Positions 1 through 9,432 of a stretch of DNA of 64,000 bases are shown piece after piece. The translations under genes were made by a program, and so were the position numbers. Position 1 is the stretch's first letter, and every line of letters starts with the position of its first letter. A model generated the notes under the pieces. It saw nothing but the letters and a program-made list of their open reading frames with translations. It was not told where the DNA came from and searched no databases. This stretch comes from JBNFVY01 sp049943335 (GTDB lineage: Bacteria; Pseudomonadota; Alphaproteobacteria; Rhodobacterales; Rhodobacteraceae): contig NZ_JBNFVY010000011.1 of assembly GCF_049943335.1 (NCBI RefSeq), positions 30,780 to 94,779 on the forward strand, written 5' to 3'.

Positions 1-2092
1 AGGACCGCAATCCCATGGCCGCGAAACACACCGCCTCAAGGGGGCGGCCAGAATCTTCGCCGCAGAAACTGACCGGGGTATCGCTTTCCTCGCACCGTTC
101 GACGATCCGGCGGATGATCGACAGGAACGACACATTCAACGTGTCATAGCGCCGACGGACCCGTTCGTTTTCCCGATCGGCCGCGAAAAAGAACTGTTTC
201 AGATCATTGCCGCCAATCGAAATGAAATCGGCCATTTCAAAGAATTTTTGTGGTGCGAAGGCCAGCGAAGGGGTTTCCAGCATCGCGCCGATTTCCACCT
301 TTTCGGGCAACACATGGCCCAGCTTGTCCTCACGCTCCAGTTCGTTCAGCAGGTGCTGGCGGGCTTGGCGGAATTCATCGAACTGCGCGATGAAAGGAAA
401 CATGATGGTCAACGGGCGGCCGTTGGCGGCGCGGATCAGCGCCTGCAGCTGCATGCGCATAACGCCCTTTTTGTCCAGTCCGACGCGGATGGCACGCCAG
501 CCCATGGCCGGGTTCGGTTCGTCCTGCGGTTTCATGTACGGCAGAACCTTGTCCGAGCCGATGTCGAGCGTCCGGAAGGTCACGCGTTTGCCATTGGCGG
601 CATCCATGACGCGGGCGTAAAGAGTCGCCAATTCTGCCCGCCGCGGCACCTTGTTTCGCACTAGGAATTGCAGTTCGGTGCGAAACAGGCCCACCCCTTC
701 TGCGCCTGACCCCGCCAGTGACGGCAGATCCGCCATCAACCCGGCGTTCATGTAGAGCGAAATGGTTTCGCCGCACAGCGTCATGGCGGGTTTGTCGCGC
801 AACGACACGTAGCGTTCCTGCGCCTTTTCCTGCATTGCCAACTTGTCGCGGAACGCCTGGCGCACGCTATCTTCGGGGCGCAGGTGCACCACGCCTTGAT
901 CGCCGTCCAGCAGGATTGGATCGCCGTTCAGTGCCTCACCCGAGATCTTGTGGGCCTGGATCAACAGGGGGATTGCCCATGCCCGCGCGACGATGGCCGC
1001 ATGGCTGCCGACCGAACCTTGTTCGAGCACGATCCCCTTGAGCGACCGGCCATAGTCCAGCAATTCGCCGGGCCCGATATTTCGTGCCACGAGGATTGGA
1101 TTATCGGGCATCTCGGCCCCGGTTTCGGTGCCCTGACCGGTCAGGATCCGCAACAGCCGGTTCGACAGATCGTCCAGATCGTGCAACCGTTCGCGCAGAT
1201 AGGGATCGGGGACCTTGGACAGGCGTGCGCGCGTGGCGGTTTGTTCTTTTTCTACCGCAGCTTCGGCCGACAGGCCCCGGCTGATGTCGTCTTCCATGTT
1301 GCGCATCCAGCTGCGCGAATTGGCGAACATGCGGTAGGCTTCCAGAACCTCGCGTTGATCCTTGTCGCCGGTATCGGCCAGCGACAGCATGTCGTCGACG
1401 GATACGCGCAAGGCATTCACGCCCTCTTGCAGGCGGATGAGTTCGGTCTGGGGATCGTCGGCTATGGGGTTGGTCACCACAACACGTGGTTCGTGCAGCC
1501 AGACTTTTCCTTCGGCGACCCCCTCTTGCCCGACAGAGCAGCGATATAGAACCGGCTGGGTGTGCAGCGCAGACAGGGCCGCGCCTTCGCCGACAAACGC
1601 GCCCAGTTCGTTCATTTCGGCCAGCACCATCGCGACGACCTCGAGCCCGTAGACCTCGTCCTCGGAGAATTTGCGCCCCTGTTTCGACTGGACGACCAGC
1701 ACCCCCATGGTTTCGCCAAGCCGCTGGATCGGGACGCCAAGGAAACTGGAATAAATTTCCTCGCCAGTCTCGGGCATATAGCGAAAGCCATGTTCCTGCG
1801 GCGCGTCGGCCGTGTTCACAGGGTTGCCCATGCGGGCCACGCGCCCGACAAGACCCTCACCAATTCGCATGCGGGTCTGATGCACGGCCTCGGGCTTGAG
1901 CCCCTCGGTGGCGCACAGTTCCAGCGTTTCGGAATCGCGGAACAGATAAATCGAACACACCTCTGTGCGCATCGAATCCGCAATCAGATGTGTGATGCGG
2001 TCGAGCCTTGCCTGTCCCGCGCTGCTTTCTGCAAGCGTGTCGCGCAGTCGCCCCAGCAGTTTGCGACTATCGCTTTCCAACCCGTCCGCCAT
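1..2092 (-). CDS. ptsP: PtsP, nitrogen-PTS enzyme I (partial, 3' end outside window)
   Basis: Phosphoenolpyruvate-protein phosphotransferase of the nitrogen-related PTS, which passes phosphate from PEP to NPr in the cytoplasm. About 697 residues are visible against roughly 750 for the family, so only the C-terminal tail is missing. An N-terminal GAF domain (about residues 17-160) separates it from sugar-PTS enzyme I. The phospho-histidine lies in GSVGSHAAIVARAW (His364), and the PEP-utilising TIM barrel ends with the catalytic cysteine in VSFCGEDSG (Cys677). ATG at 2092 lies 19 bases after the lysC stop, so lysC-ptsP is probably one transcript. No sugar EII genes are near, which fits a regulatory PTS. 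Confidence 0.95.
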   Translation of the reverse strand, partial: MADGLESDSRKLLGRLRDTLAESSAGQARLDRITHLIADSMRTEVCSIYLFRDSETLELCATEGLKPEAVHQTRMRIGEGLVGRVARMGNPVNTADAPQEHGFRYMPETGEEIYSSFLGVPIQRLGETMGVLVVQSKQGRKFSEDEVYGLEVVAMVLAEMNELGAFVGEGAALSALHTQPVLYRCSVGQEGVAEGKVWLHEPRVVVTNPIADDPQTELIRLQEGVNALRVSVDDMLSLADTGDKDQREVLEAYRMFANSRSWMRNMEDDISRGLSAEAAVEKEQTATRARLSKVPDPYLRERLHDLDDLSNRLLRILTGQGTETGAEMPDNPILVARNIGPGELLDYGRSLKGIVLEQGSVGSHAAIVARAWAIPLLIQAHKISGEALNGDPILLDGDQGVVHLRPEDSVRQAFRDKLAMQEKAQERYVSLRDKPAMTLCGETISLYMNAGLMADLPSLAGSGAEGVGLFRTELQFLVRNKVPRRAELATLYARVMDAANGKRVTFRTLDIGSDKVLPYMKPQDEPNPAMGWRAIRVGLDKKGVMRMQLQALIRAANGRPLTIMFPFIAQFDEFRQARQHLLNELEREDKLGHVLPEKVEIGAMLETPSLAFAPQKFFEMADFISIGGNDLKQFFFAADRENERVRRRYDTLNVSFLSIIRRIVERCEESDTPVSFCGEDSGRPLEAVCFAAMGLRS

Positions 2093-2111
2093 AGTCCCTT
2101 TCTGGGGCCTC

Positions 2112-3350
2112 TCAGCCAGCCTTCTCAAGTTCGAAGGCATCATGGAGTGCCTGAACGGCCAATTCCATATATTTCCGATCGATCAGCACCGAAATCTTGA
2201 TTTCCGATGTGGCGATCACCTTGATGTTGATCCCTTCGTCAGACAGGACCTTGAACATTTTTGCCGCGACCCCCGACTGAGATCGCATGCCGATCCCCAC
2301 GACGGAAACCTTGGCAACATTCGTGTCGGCCACCAGTTCAGCAAAGGCGATTCCTCCGTTCGCCTTGGCCTCGTTCAGCGCTTTTTCGGCGCGCTTCACC
2401 TGGGCGGTCGGGCAGGAAAAGGTCATGTCGGTGTGACCTTTTTCGCTGATGTTCTGCACGATCATGTCGACATTGATGCCAGCTTCGGCCAGCGGACCAA
2501 AGATCGCAGCGGCAATGCCAGGCGTATCTTTGACCTGCAAAAGGGTCATTTTCGCTTCTTCGCGGCTTGCGGCCACGCCGCTGACGACTCTGCTTTCCAC
2601 GATATCCTCCTCGGCACAGATCAAAGTGCCAGCGGTTGGGTCATATTCTTCGAAACTGGACAGAACGCGCAACTTGACCTTATAGCGCATGGCCAGCTCG
2701 ACCGAGCGGGTTTGCAGCACCTTTGCGCCCAGCGAGGCCAATTCCAACATTTCTTCGAACGCGATTTTTTTGAGCTTGCGCGCCTTGTCCGTGATCCGCG
2801 GGTCGGTCGTGTAAACCCCGTCAACGTCGGTGTATATGTCGCACCGTTCGGCCCCGAAGGCGGCGGCAAAGGCGACGGCTGTCGTATCCGATCCCCCCCG
2901 TCCCAACGTGCTGATCCGGCCTTCGTCGCTAATGCCCTGAAACCCTGCGACCACGGCGACTTTCATGCCTTCGGCGAATTTCGAGTTGATGTTGTCGTTG
3001 GGAATATCGACGATCCGGGCCGCGCTATGGGCTGACGTGGTCTTGAGCGGAACCTGCCATCCTTGCCAGCTGCGCGCCGGGATATCCATTTCCTGCAGGG
3101 TCAACGCCATCAGCCCGGCGGTGACATTTTCCCCGGAACTGACGACCGCATCGTATTCGCGCGCGTCATACAGCGGCGAGGTTTCGTCAACCAGGCCGAC
3201 CAGCCTGTTGGTCTCGCCCGACATCGCCGACACGATGACGATCACATCATAGCCATTCGCCACCTCGCGTCCGATGCGTTTGGCGGCCCGTCTGATCCGG
3301 TCCAACGTGGCGACAGAGGTGCCGCCGAATTTCATCACGAGAATGGGCAT
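2112..3350 (-). CDS. lysC: Aspartate kinase
   Basis: Aspartokinase (412 aa), phosphorylates aspartate as the first step to lysine, threonine and methionine. The amino-acid-kinase signature KFGGTSVAT starts at residue 7, GRGGSDTTAVA binds nucleotide/aspartate near residue 150, and two C-terminal ACT modules (about 265-410) are the usual allosteric lysine/threonine sites. Length and order match the monofunctional alphaproteobacterial enzyme. It is directly upstream of ptsP. Nothing unusual. Confidence 0.97.
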   Translation of the reverse strand: MPILVMKFGGTSVATLDRIRRAAKRIGREVANGYDVIVIVSAMSGETNRLVGLVDETSPLYDAREYDAVVSSGENVTAGLMALTLQEMDIPARSWQGWQVPLKTTSAHSAARIVDIPNDNINSKFAEGMKVAVVAGFQGISDEGRISTLGRGGSDTTAVAFAAAFGAERCDIYTDVDGVYTTDPRITDKARKLKKIAFEEMLELASLGAKVLQTRSVELAMRYKVKLRVLSSFEEYDPTAGTLICAEEDIVESRVVSGVAASREEAKMTLLQVKDTPGIAAAIFGPLAEAGINVDMIVQNISEKGHTDMTFSCPTAQVKRAEKALNEAKANGGIAFAELVADTNVAKVSVVGIGMRSQSGVAAKMFKVLSDEGINIKVIATSEIKISVLIDRKYMELAVQALHDAFELEKAG

Positions 3351-3419
3351 TTGCGCCGGAGTCCCTCATGGCGTGGTTTCGCCGTTTCCTATGGGATGGC
3401 AGGCGAAAGGGCAAGTGGC

Positions 3420-3920
3420 TCAGAACCGGGAAAGTATCGCTTCGACCGCTTCGTCCGGGGTGACGTGCGCGGTGTCCAGCTTTAGCGTGGCCGACGGCCA
3501 GTTCTGAAATTGGCGCGTGGCGGTGGCAGACCAGTCGGGCAGGTTCAATCCCGCGATATCAGGTTCGCGATGTTCAACCCGGCGGCGGTGTTTCGCCTGG
3601 TCGCTGCAAGTGACCCACACTTCAAGCAGGTCGGCCCGCGCGGCGTGGGCCGTGGCCGCCCACATGTCGCGTGTTTCACGCACCGGGTTCACGCTGTCGG
3701 CAATCACACTGACGCCGGCCATCAGGTTGCTTTCCGCCACGGCTGCCGCGATCTGATAGCCGGTATCGCGCAAATCACGCAATTCGGGGCGTCGGCGGCG
3801 CAATGCTTGTTCGATCGCGTCGATCCGAAGCCAGGCTGCTGGCAGGGCCCGCGCCAGGCGGCGCGAAATGGTGCTCTTGCCCGTGCCTGGTAGGCCGCCG
3901 AATACGATTAACCGCGCCAT
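3420..3920 (-). CDS. P-loop kinase-like AAA ATPase
   Basis: Small cytoplasmic P-loop protein (166 aa). The Walker A motif GLPGTGKST sits at residues 9-17, followed by a LRID..E segment near residue 34 and ADSVNPVRETRDMW near 70. This is the layout of the AAA_33 / predicted nucleotide-or-metabolite kinase families (relatives of chloramphenicol phosphotransferase and gluconate kinase). I start it at the ATG beginning MARLIVFGG, because an upstream in-frame ATG would overlap the next gene and add a cysteine-rich unlike-protein stretch. The DUF1178 stop is 19 bases away. Substrate cannot be assigned. Confidence 0.8.
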   Translation of the reverse strand: MARLIVFGGLPGTGKSTISRRLARALPAAWLRIDAIEQALRRRRPELRDLRDTGYQIAAAVAESNLMAGVSVIADSVNPVRETRDMWAATAHAARADLLEVWVTCSDQAKHRRRVEHREPDIAGLNLPDWSATATRQFQNWPSATLKLDTAHVTPDEAVEAILSRF

Positions 3921-3939
3921 GCCAGAACCACATGGGTCA

Positions 3940-4395
3940 TCAGCTGACTTTGCGTTTGGGCAGGAAGGGCAGGGGCAGGACGGGAACACCATCCTCCAGC
4001 AGCTTCCTGGCGTCCTCTGGTTTGGCTTCACCGTAAATGGATCGCTGCGGTGCGTCACCTTCGTGAATGGCGCGCGCTTCGCTGGTAAAGGCCTGGCCGA
4101 CGTAGTCCGAGTTTTTTTCGACCGCAGCTTTCAGCCGCTGCATTGCTGTCTGTACCTCGTCCGATGGCGAGGTCAAAAGAGACTGCGCGGCCGGTGGCTC
4201 CGTTTCCGCCTGCGCTGGATCTGCGCCCGCTGCCTTGGTCAGGCGCGGCGCCATGATCGCCTTGGTCACTTCGGGCGAGCCGCAAATCGGACAGCTGAGC
4301 AGCCCCGATGCGTCCAACGCATCAAACGCATCGGACGATTTGAACCAGCTTTCAAAGCCGTGGTCTTCTGAGCATTTCAATGCGTATTTGATCAT
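3940..4395 (-). CDS. DUF1178 family protein
   Basis: Conserved alphaproteobacterial protein of 151 aa opening MIKYALKCSEDHGFESWF, the DUF1178 hallmark, with a second cysteine pair CPIC at 35-38 that with Cys8 may bind metal. The middle (45-85) is low-complexity Ala/Pro and the C-terminal half (EDARKLLEDGVPVLPLPF) is the conserved tail. Function unknown. The start chosen is the ATG of MIKYAL; a longer frame reaching 4443 lacks family similarity at its N-terminus. An AT-rich stretch upstream (4400-4470) contains plausible sigma-70 elements for this gene and the kinase downstream. Confidence 0.85.
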   Translation of the reverse strand: MIKYALKCSEDHGFESWFKSSDAFDALDASGLLSCPICGSPEVTKAIMAPRLTKAAGADPAQAETEPPAAQSLLTSPSDEVQTAMQRLKAAVEKNSDYVGQAFTSEARAIHEGDAPQRSIYGEAKPEDARKLLEDGVPVLPLPFLPKRKVS

Positions 4396-4477
4396 AGGGC
4401 CCCTCGTCCGGTGATATTTAGCGCGTGTATGTAAAGAAAACACTCAGGAAATCAAAAATATATTCGCGCCCTTTAAG

Positions 4478-4954
4478 TCAGATGCGCAGGATCCGGGGCG
4501 AAAAGCGCGAAATGATGCGCGCCAGTTCGGGTTCTTTGACCATCTTGGCGGCCTTCTTGACCGACACCCATTTGCGTTTGCGCTGGTCGGCTTCGGGATA
4601 GTCATCTGCCAGTTTCGCGACCGAAACGGCAAAAACCGCGACGATGCAGGGAAATTTTTCGCCGCTTTCGATCCGTTTGTCGTACGAATAAAAGCCAAGA
4701 CAGGGGCCATGCACCCGCCCGCGTACGCCGGCTTCTTCCCATGCTTCGATCGTGGCGGCCTCGGCCGGCGTCGATCCTGCCATGGGCCAGCCCTTGGGTA
4801 TGATCCACCGGCCCGTCCCGCGCGAGGAAATCAGCAGAACCTGCGGTTTGTCCTTGCGAACGCGATAACACAGCGCCCCGAACTGAGTTCGCGCGTCGCG
4901 TTTGTCAGCCGACGTCAGGGCAAGCGGTTTCTGAAGCGTTCGAAGTTGGTCCAT
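4478..4954 (-). CDS. Nudix hydrolase (DIPP-like)
   Basis: Nudix hydrolase of 158 aa. The Nudix box is GWPMAGSTPAEAATIEAWEE then AGV: relative to G-x5-E-x7-RE-U-x-EE-x-G-U the first Glu is Ser and the Arg is Ile, while the metal-binding EE pair is intact. Similar substitutions are common in alphaproteobacterial NUDIX proteins of the diphosphoinositol/dinucleotide type preceded by IPKGWP. Likely cleaves a nucleoside-diphosphate-linked metabolite; substrate unknown. Transcribed in the same direction as the DUF1178 gene, 82 bases upstream of it. Confidence 0.88.
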   Translation of the reverse strand: MDQLRTLQKPLALTSADKRDARTQFGALCYRVRKDKPQVLLISSRGTGRWIIPKGWPMAGSTPAEAATIEAWEEAGVRGRVHGPCLGFYSYDKRIESGEKFPCIVAVFAVSVAKLADDYPEADQRKRKWVSVKKAAKMVKEPELARIISRFSPRILRI

Positions 4955-5071
4955 TGCCTGTGTCTTGGGTCGTTGGGCGGGCAGCCATCGGCATTTCTGC
5001 GGTCCCGATTGGGCCAGCCTGGGCCGGGCGAAGGTAGCATGGCGCTGCGCTCCGCAAAAGGCCTTTCGGGG

Positions 5072-6361
5072 TCACCCGCTCAGCGCCGGCAAGGCCGCAG
5101 CGCTAGACAGGCGTCGCCAGAATGCATCTTTGCCGTCATCGGATTGGCGCAAGGGGGCCAACGCGACCTGGGCGTTTCGAACCAGTTCCTGGCGCCGAGC
5201 GGGATCACGCACCAGCGCGCGAAACGCCCGGCTCAGATCGACCGAAGATGTGACTGCGATTGCGCCGTCGTTGTCGGTCAGTGCGCTGTAGGCGGCCTGG
5301 TTGTTGGCGGTGTGCGGCCCATGGATCACTGCGGATCCGAAATGGACGGGCTCGAACGGTGTGTGCCCCCCCTTGTTGGCCAGAGATCCCCCGACAAAAA
5401 CGATGCCCGCCAAGCGATACCACAGGGCCATTTCGCCCAGCGTGTCGGCCAGAAACACGTCTGCCTTGCCGGGCGTTTCACCCTTGGAACGGCGCGCCAT
5501 GGTCAGCCCCTCGGCTTGAATGATCCCAGCGACCTCGTCACCGCGATCCGAATGACGCGGGGCCAGGATCAGGCGCAGCGTCGGAATCGCGGCGCGCGCC
5601 AGTTTGAATGCGCGCAGCACGGCGCGTTCTTCGCCCTCGTGGGTGGATGCGCCAAGGACGGTCACATTCGGATCGAAATCCGCCGAGAACCGCGCCAAGA
5701 CGTCCGCACTGACGTCAGGAAGTGTGACATCGCCCTTGAGCATCAGGCGTGGACCAATGGCCGAAGGCGCAACGCCGAGCTGCTCGAAATTCTTCTGCGA
5801 TGTGGCGTCCTGCGCGGCCAGGTAATCGATGGCGCCGAACACGCGCGTGCGAAAGCGCGCGCCAAGCCGCTGCCAGGTGCGCGCGCTCTTGTCCGACATA
5901 CGCGCCCCGATCAGGAATATCGGGACGTTGTGCCCTGCGCAGAGCTGAAACCGATTGGGCCAGATTTCGTTTTCGACCGTGACCAGCGCAGCCGGTTGCC
6001 ATGCGGACAGGAAACGTTTCACGCAGGCGCGCTGATCCAGGGGGGCAAAACGCACCACAACCCGGTCCAATCCCCAGCCTTGTGCATTCAAGCGCCCGGT
6101 TTCGGTGTTGCAGGTCAGAACGATCCGCAGGTTGGCATCGCGTTTCACGGCGGTGGCTACCATGGCGCGAATGGCGGCCAGTTCGCCGAGCGAGGCGCCG
6201 TGAAACCAAAGTACCGGCCCGCGCGTCACCGATGATTGCGCCCCGAGGCAGAGCCGTTCGCGCAATGCACCGCTGGGCGCCCGGCCTCGTCGCTCACGCA
6301 GCCAGAGCCGGGCCAGAATGAACGGCGCGGCAACGGTAACTGCAAATCTGTAAAGCATCAT
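5072..6361 (-). CDS. waaA: 3-deoxy-D-manno-octulosonic acid (Kdo) transferase
   Basis: Membrane-anchored GT-B glycosyltransferase (429 aa) that adds Kdo to lipid IVA in lipopolysaccharide synthesis. An N-terminal hydrophobic anchor (residues 3-20) is followed by the catalytic HGASLGE motif (around residue 53-59), the VENEIWPN motif in the N-domain and GGSLANKGGHTPFEP in the C-terminal donor-binding domain, all characteristic of WaaA/KdtA. Start is one of two adjacent ATGs (MMLYR). It stands apart from other LPS genes here; nasA ends 66 bases upstream. Confidence 0.96.
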   Translation of the reverse strand: MMLYRFAVTVAAPFILARLWLRERRGRAPSGALRERLCLGAQSSVTRGPVLWFHGASLGELAAIRAMVATAVKRDANLRIVLTCNTETGRLNAQGWGLDRVVVRFAPLDQRACVKRFLSAWQPAALVTVENEIWPNRFQLCAGHNVPIFLIGARMSDKSARTWQRLGARFRTRVFGAIDYLAAQDATSQKNFEQLGVAPSAIGPRLMLKGDVTLPDVSADVLARFSADFDPNVTVLGASTHEGEERAVLRAFKLARAAIPTLRLILAPRHSDRGDEVAGIIQAEGLTMARRSKGETPGKADVFLADTLGEMALWYRLAGIVFVGGSLANKGGHTPFEPVHFGSAVIHGPHTANNQAAYSALTDNDGAIAVTSSVDLSRAFRALVRDPARRQELVRNAQVALAPLRQSDDGKDAFWRRLSSAAALPALSG

Positions 6362-6427
6362 GGCGCGGCCGGTCAGGAAAGGCTGGCTGCCGTGATACCT
6401 GTGCGCCCTGCGATTGTCTATCGGGCG

Positions 6428-9103
6428 CTATTCGGCCGCGTCCATTCGACGGGCATTGGCCAGCAGCGCGGACAATTCCGGCCGGCACGAGCCGCAATTC
6501 GTTCCCGCGTTCAAAGCGGCCCCGATCTGATCGACGCTGGTCAGGTGTTTGTCGGCAATCGCGGCGCTGATGGTGTTCACGCCGATGTCGAAACAGGAAC
6601 AGACGACCGCGCCGGGGTCGGGGCGATCCGCGCCAGCCCGGCCAGCCAGGATCGCATCCCCGCGATCACCGCCCAGCATGTTTGCGACCACTCCGCGTGA
6701 CACCGCGACCGGATCGCGGGCGGCGAACAGGGCGGCGATGACGCGGTCACCCTGGGTCAGGGCGACACGGGCAAGGCCCCGGGTCGCGTCGATCACCGAC
6801 AGGGTGGTCATGCTGTCCGGGGCGACGTCGAACAGGGTGCGGGCAAAGTGTTCCCAGTCCGCGACCGGCGTCGATCCGGCCAGTTCGGTGCGCCACCCCG
6901 ATCCGACGCGGGCGGTGGCCCAGTATTCCGATACCGGGGCGGGCCGCACGCTGCTGACAGCGAAACCATACCATGTGGCATCGAAGGGTTTGGCGGCGAC
7001 GGGGGTGGCCTTGCTTTCGGGTTGCCCCGAAACCGGGTCTGTATTCGCTTCGACCAGTGCATCGATCCGTCCCGAGGGGGCGGTGTCCTGGGTCCAGTGC
7101 ATCGGCGCAAAGAAACTGCCGGGCCGGGCGCGGTCGCTGACAAGAACACGCAGGATCGCCTTGCCATGGGGGCTGGACACTTCGGCCAGATGCGCCGGTT
7201 TCAGACCAAGTGCCAGGGCGTCTGTCGGATGAACTTCAAGATAAGGCTCGCCCATGTGCTGGCTCAGGCGCGGGCTCAGTGCGGTGCGGGTCATGGTGTG
7301 CCAGTGGTCCCGCACGCGCCCGGTATTCAGCCGGTAAGGATGGGCGCTATCAGGTGTCGAGGCCGGGGCGCGGTAGGTGATCGCCAGCATCCGCCCTTTG
7401 CCGTTGGGGGTGAAAAACCCGCCATCGCCAAAAAACCTGCCGCCCGTGCGATTGCGGGTCACGGGCCACTGCACCGGTTTCAATCCGTCGTATTCGGTGT
7501 CGCGCAAATGGGCGAGCCCCGAAATATCAAAGTCACGCCCCAGATTCCCCGCGATACCGGACAGGGCGGCATATTCGCGGAAGATTTCGGCTGGTGAGGT
7601 GAAGTCGAAACCATCGCCGTGGCCCATGGCACGGGCGACGTCGCAGACAATCTGCCAATCGTGGCGCGCTGCGCCGGGGGGCGGCAAGACCTTGCGTTGG
7701 CGGCTGATGACCCGTTCGGAATTGGTGACGGTGCCGTCCTTTTCGCCCCAGCCTGTCGCGGGCAGAACCACATCCGCCAGTTTCGCCGTGTCGGTGGTGC
7801 CGAACATGTCGCTCACGACGACGAATTCGCACCCCGCAATGGCTGCGCTTACCTTGTCGGCCTCGGGCATCGACACTGCCGGATTTGTGCACATGACCCA
7901 CAGGGCCTTGATCTTTCCTTCGTCCACGGCGCGGAACATGTCGACCGCTTTCAACCCCGGCTGCTCGCAGATGGTGGGCGAGGCCCAGAAATCATGCACG
8001 GCTGCCCGATGCTCGGTGTTTTCGATATCCAGATGGCAGGCGAGCGTGTTCGCCAGGCCACCCACCTCGCGTCCGCCCATGGCATTGGGCTGCCCGGTGA
8101 CCGACAAAGGCCCCATGCCGGGCCGCCCGATCCGGCCCGTGGCCAGGTGGCAGTTCACAATGGCATTTACCTTGTCGGCGCCGGCCGAGGATTGGTTGAC
8201 GCCCTGGCTGTAGATCGTGACGACCTTTTGCGTTCCGGCCCAAAGGGCGCAGAATTCCGCAAGCTCTGCGCCCGTCAATCCCGACGCCGACGGATCGCAG
8301 GCCTTGGCGGCGGCGACACTGTCAGCCAGCCCGTCGATATGTGCATTCGTGTAGGCGTGATCGATTGCGCCGGTGTCAGCGATGTGGGCCAGAAGCGCGT
8401 TAAAGATCGCCACGTCGCCGCCGGGGGCGACGGACAGGTGCATATCGGCAAGGTCCGTGGTGGCCGTGCGGCGCGGGTCGATGTTGACCACCTTCATCGA
8501 TGGCCGCGCCGCCTTGGCCGCGGCGATGCGCTGATACAGCACCGGGTGACACCAGGCCAAGTTCGATCCGACCAGCACGATCAGATCGGCCTCTTCCAGG
8601 TCTTCGTAGTTGCCGGGCACCGTGTCTGTCCCGAATGCGCGCTTGTGCCCTGCGACCGATGACGCCATGCAGAGCCGCGAATTCGTGTCGATATTCGCCG
8701 ATCCGATGTAGCCTTTCATCAGCTTGTTCGCGACATAGTAATCTTCGCTCAGCAATTGGCCGGACACGTAGAAGGCCACGCTGTCGGGCCCGTGTTTTTC
8801 GATCGTTGCGCTGAACCGCTCAGCGACGAGCGCGATTGCGGTGTCCCAGTCCGCGTCGCGCCCGTCGATCCGGGGCGCCAGCAATCGCCCTTCGGTTGAT
8901 ACGGTTTCGCCCAGGGCCGAGCCCTTTGAACACAGCCGCCCGAAATTGGCGGTGTGTGTCTTGTCCCCCTTGATCGCGACGCCGCCCGCACCGTCCGGTG
9001 TGGCCAGCACCCCGCATCCCACCCCGCAATAGGCACAGGTCGTGCTAACGGCAGTGCCCGCCGTTGCGGGCGTCGAGCGGAGCTTTTGGCCAGCGCCATC
9101 CAT
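6428..9103 (-). CDS. nasA: Assimilatory nitrate reductase, catalytic subunit
   Basis: Cytoplasmic Mo-bisMGD nitrate reductase (891 aa) reducing nitrate to nitrite. The N-terminal [4Fe-4S] motif TTCAYCGVGCGVLA is near residue 20, the molybdopterin oxidoreductase body follows, and a C-terminal BFD-like [2Fe-2S] module is present (CSCFDIG ... GTNCGSCRPEL, about residues 825-880). No signal peptide, as expected for the assimilatory type. Its ATG overlaps the nirD stop (ATGA), so translation is probably coupled. It is the last gene of the nrt-nir-nas transcript. No separate electron-transfer subunit (nasB/nasG type) is adjacent, so the BFD domain may take electrons from a general donor or from NirB. 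Confidence 0.97.
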   Translation of the reverse strand: MDGAGQKLRSTPATAGTAVSTTCAYCGVGCGVLATPDGAGGVAIKGDKTHTANFGRLCSKGSALGETVSTEGRLLAPRIDGRDADWDTAIALVAERFSATIEKHGPDSVAFYVSGQLLSEDYYVANKLMKGYIGSANIDTNSRLCMASSVAGHKRAFGTDTVPGNYEDLEEADLIVLVGSNLAWCHPVLYQRIAAAKAARPSMKVVNIDPRRTATTDLADMHLSVAPGGDVAIFNALLAHIADTGAIDHAYTNAHIDGLADSVAAAKACDPSASGLTGAELAEFCALWAGTQKVVTIYSQGVNQSSAGADKVNAIVNCHLATGRIGRPGMGPLSVTGQPNAMGGREVGGLANTLACHLDIENTEHRAAVHDFWASPTICEQPGLKAVDMFRAVDEGKIKALWVMCTNPAVSMPEADKVSAAIAGCEFVVVSDMFGTTDTAKLADVVLPATGWGEKDGTVTNSERVISRQRKVLPPPGAARHDWQIVCDVARAMGHGDGFDFTSPAEIFREYAALSGIAGNLGRDFDISGLAHLRDTEYDGLKPVQWPVTRNRTGGRFFGDGGFFTPNGKGRMLAITYRAPASTPDSAHPYRLNTGRVRDHWHTMTRTALSPRLSQHMGEPYLEVHPTDALALGLKPAHLAEVSSPHGKAILRVLVSDRARPGSFFAPMHWTQDTAPSGRIDALVEANTDPVSGQPESKATPVAAKPFDATWYGFAVSSVRPAPVSEYWATARVGSGWRTELAGSTPVADWEHFARTLFDVAPDSMTTLSVIDATRGLARVALTQGDRVIAALFAARDPVAVSRGVVANMLGGDRGDAILAGRAGADRPDPGAVVCSCFDIGVNTISAAIADKHLTSVDQIGAALNAGTNCGSCRPELSALLANARRMDAAE

Positions 9104-9432
9104 CAGGCGGCCTTTTCAGCAAGAAGCGCGCTGTCCAGCAACACGCGCCCGTTTTCGATCCGGGTGGCATAGGTGGCGATCTGCCCGTCGTCTGCGCCCT
9201 GCGCCTGTCCTGTTTCCAGGTCAAACACCCAGTTGTGCAGCGGGCAGGTCACGGATGTGCCGTGCACGATGCCTTCGCTCAGCGGCCCGCCCTTGTGCGG
9301 GCAGCGATCGGATGTGGCATACACTTCGTCTGGGGTGGTGCGGAAAACCGCCACGCAGCCCACCTTGGTTTTCACGATCCGCGCGCCCCGAACGGGGATG
9401 TCGTCCAGCGATCCGATGTCGATCCAGCTCAT
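9103..9432 (-). CDS. nirD: Nitrite reductase (NADH) small subunit
   Basis: Rieske-type small subunit (109 aa) of the cytoplasmic NADH nitrite reductase NirBD. The Rieske motifs CPHKGG (CxH) and CPLHNW (CxxH) are about 18 residues apart. The start is the ATG of MSWIDIGSLDDIPV, which overlaps the nirB stop as ATGA; a longer frame runs back into nirB and is not supported. Works with NirB to reduce nitrite to ammonium. Confidence 0.96.
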   Translation of the reverse strand: MSWIDIGSLDDIPVRGARIVKTKVGCVAVFRTTPDEVYATSDRCPHKGGPLSEGIVHGTSVTCPLHNWVFDLETGQAQGADDGQIATYATRIENGRVLLDSALLAEKAA

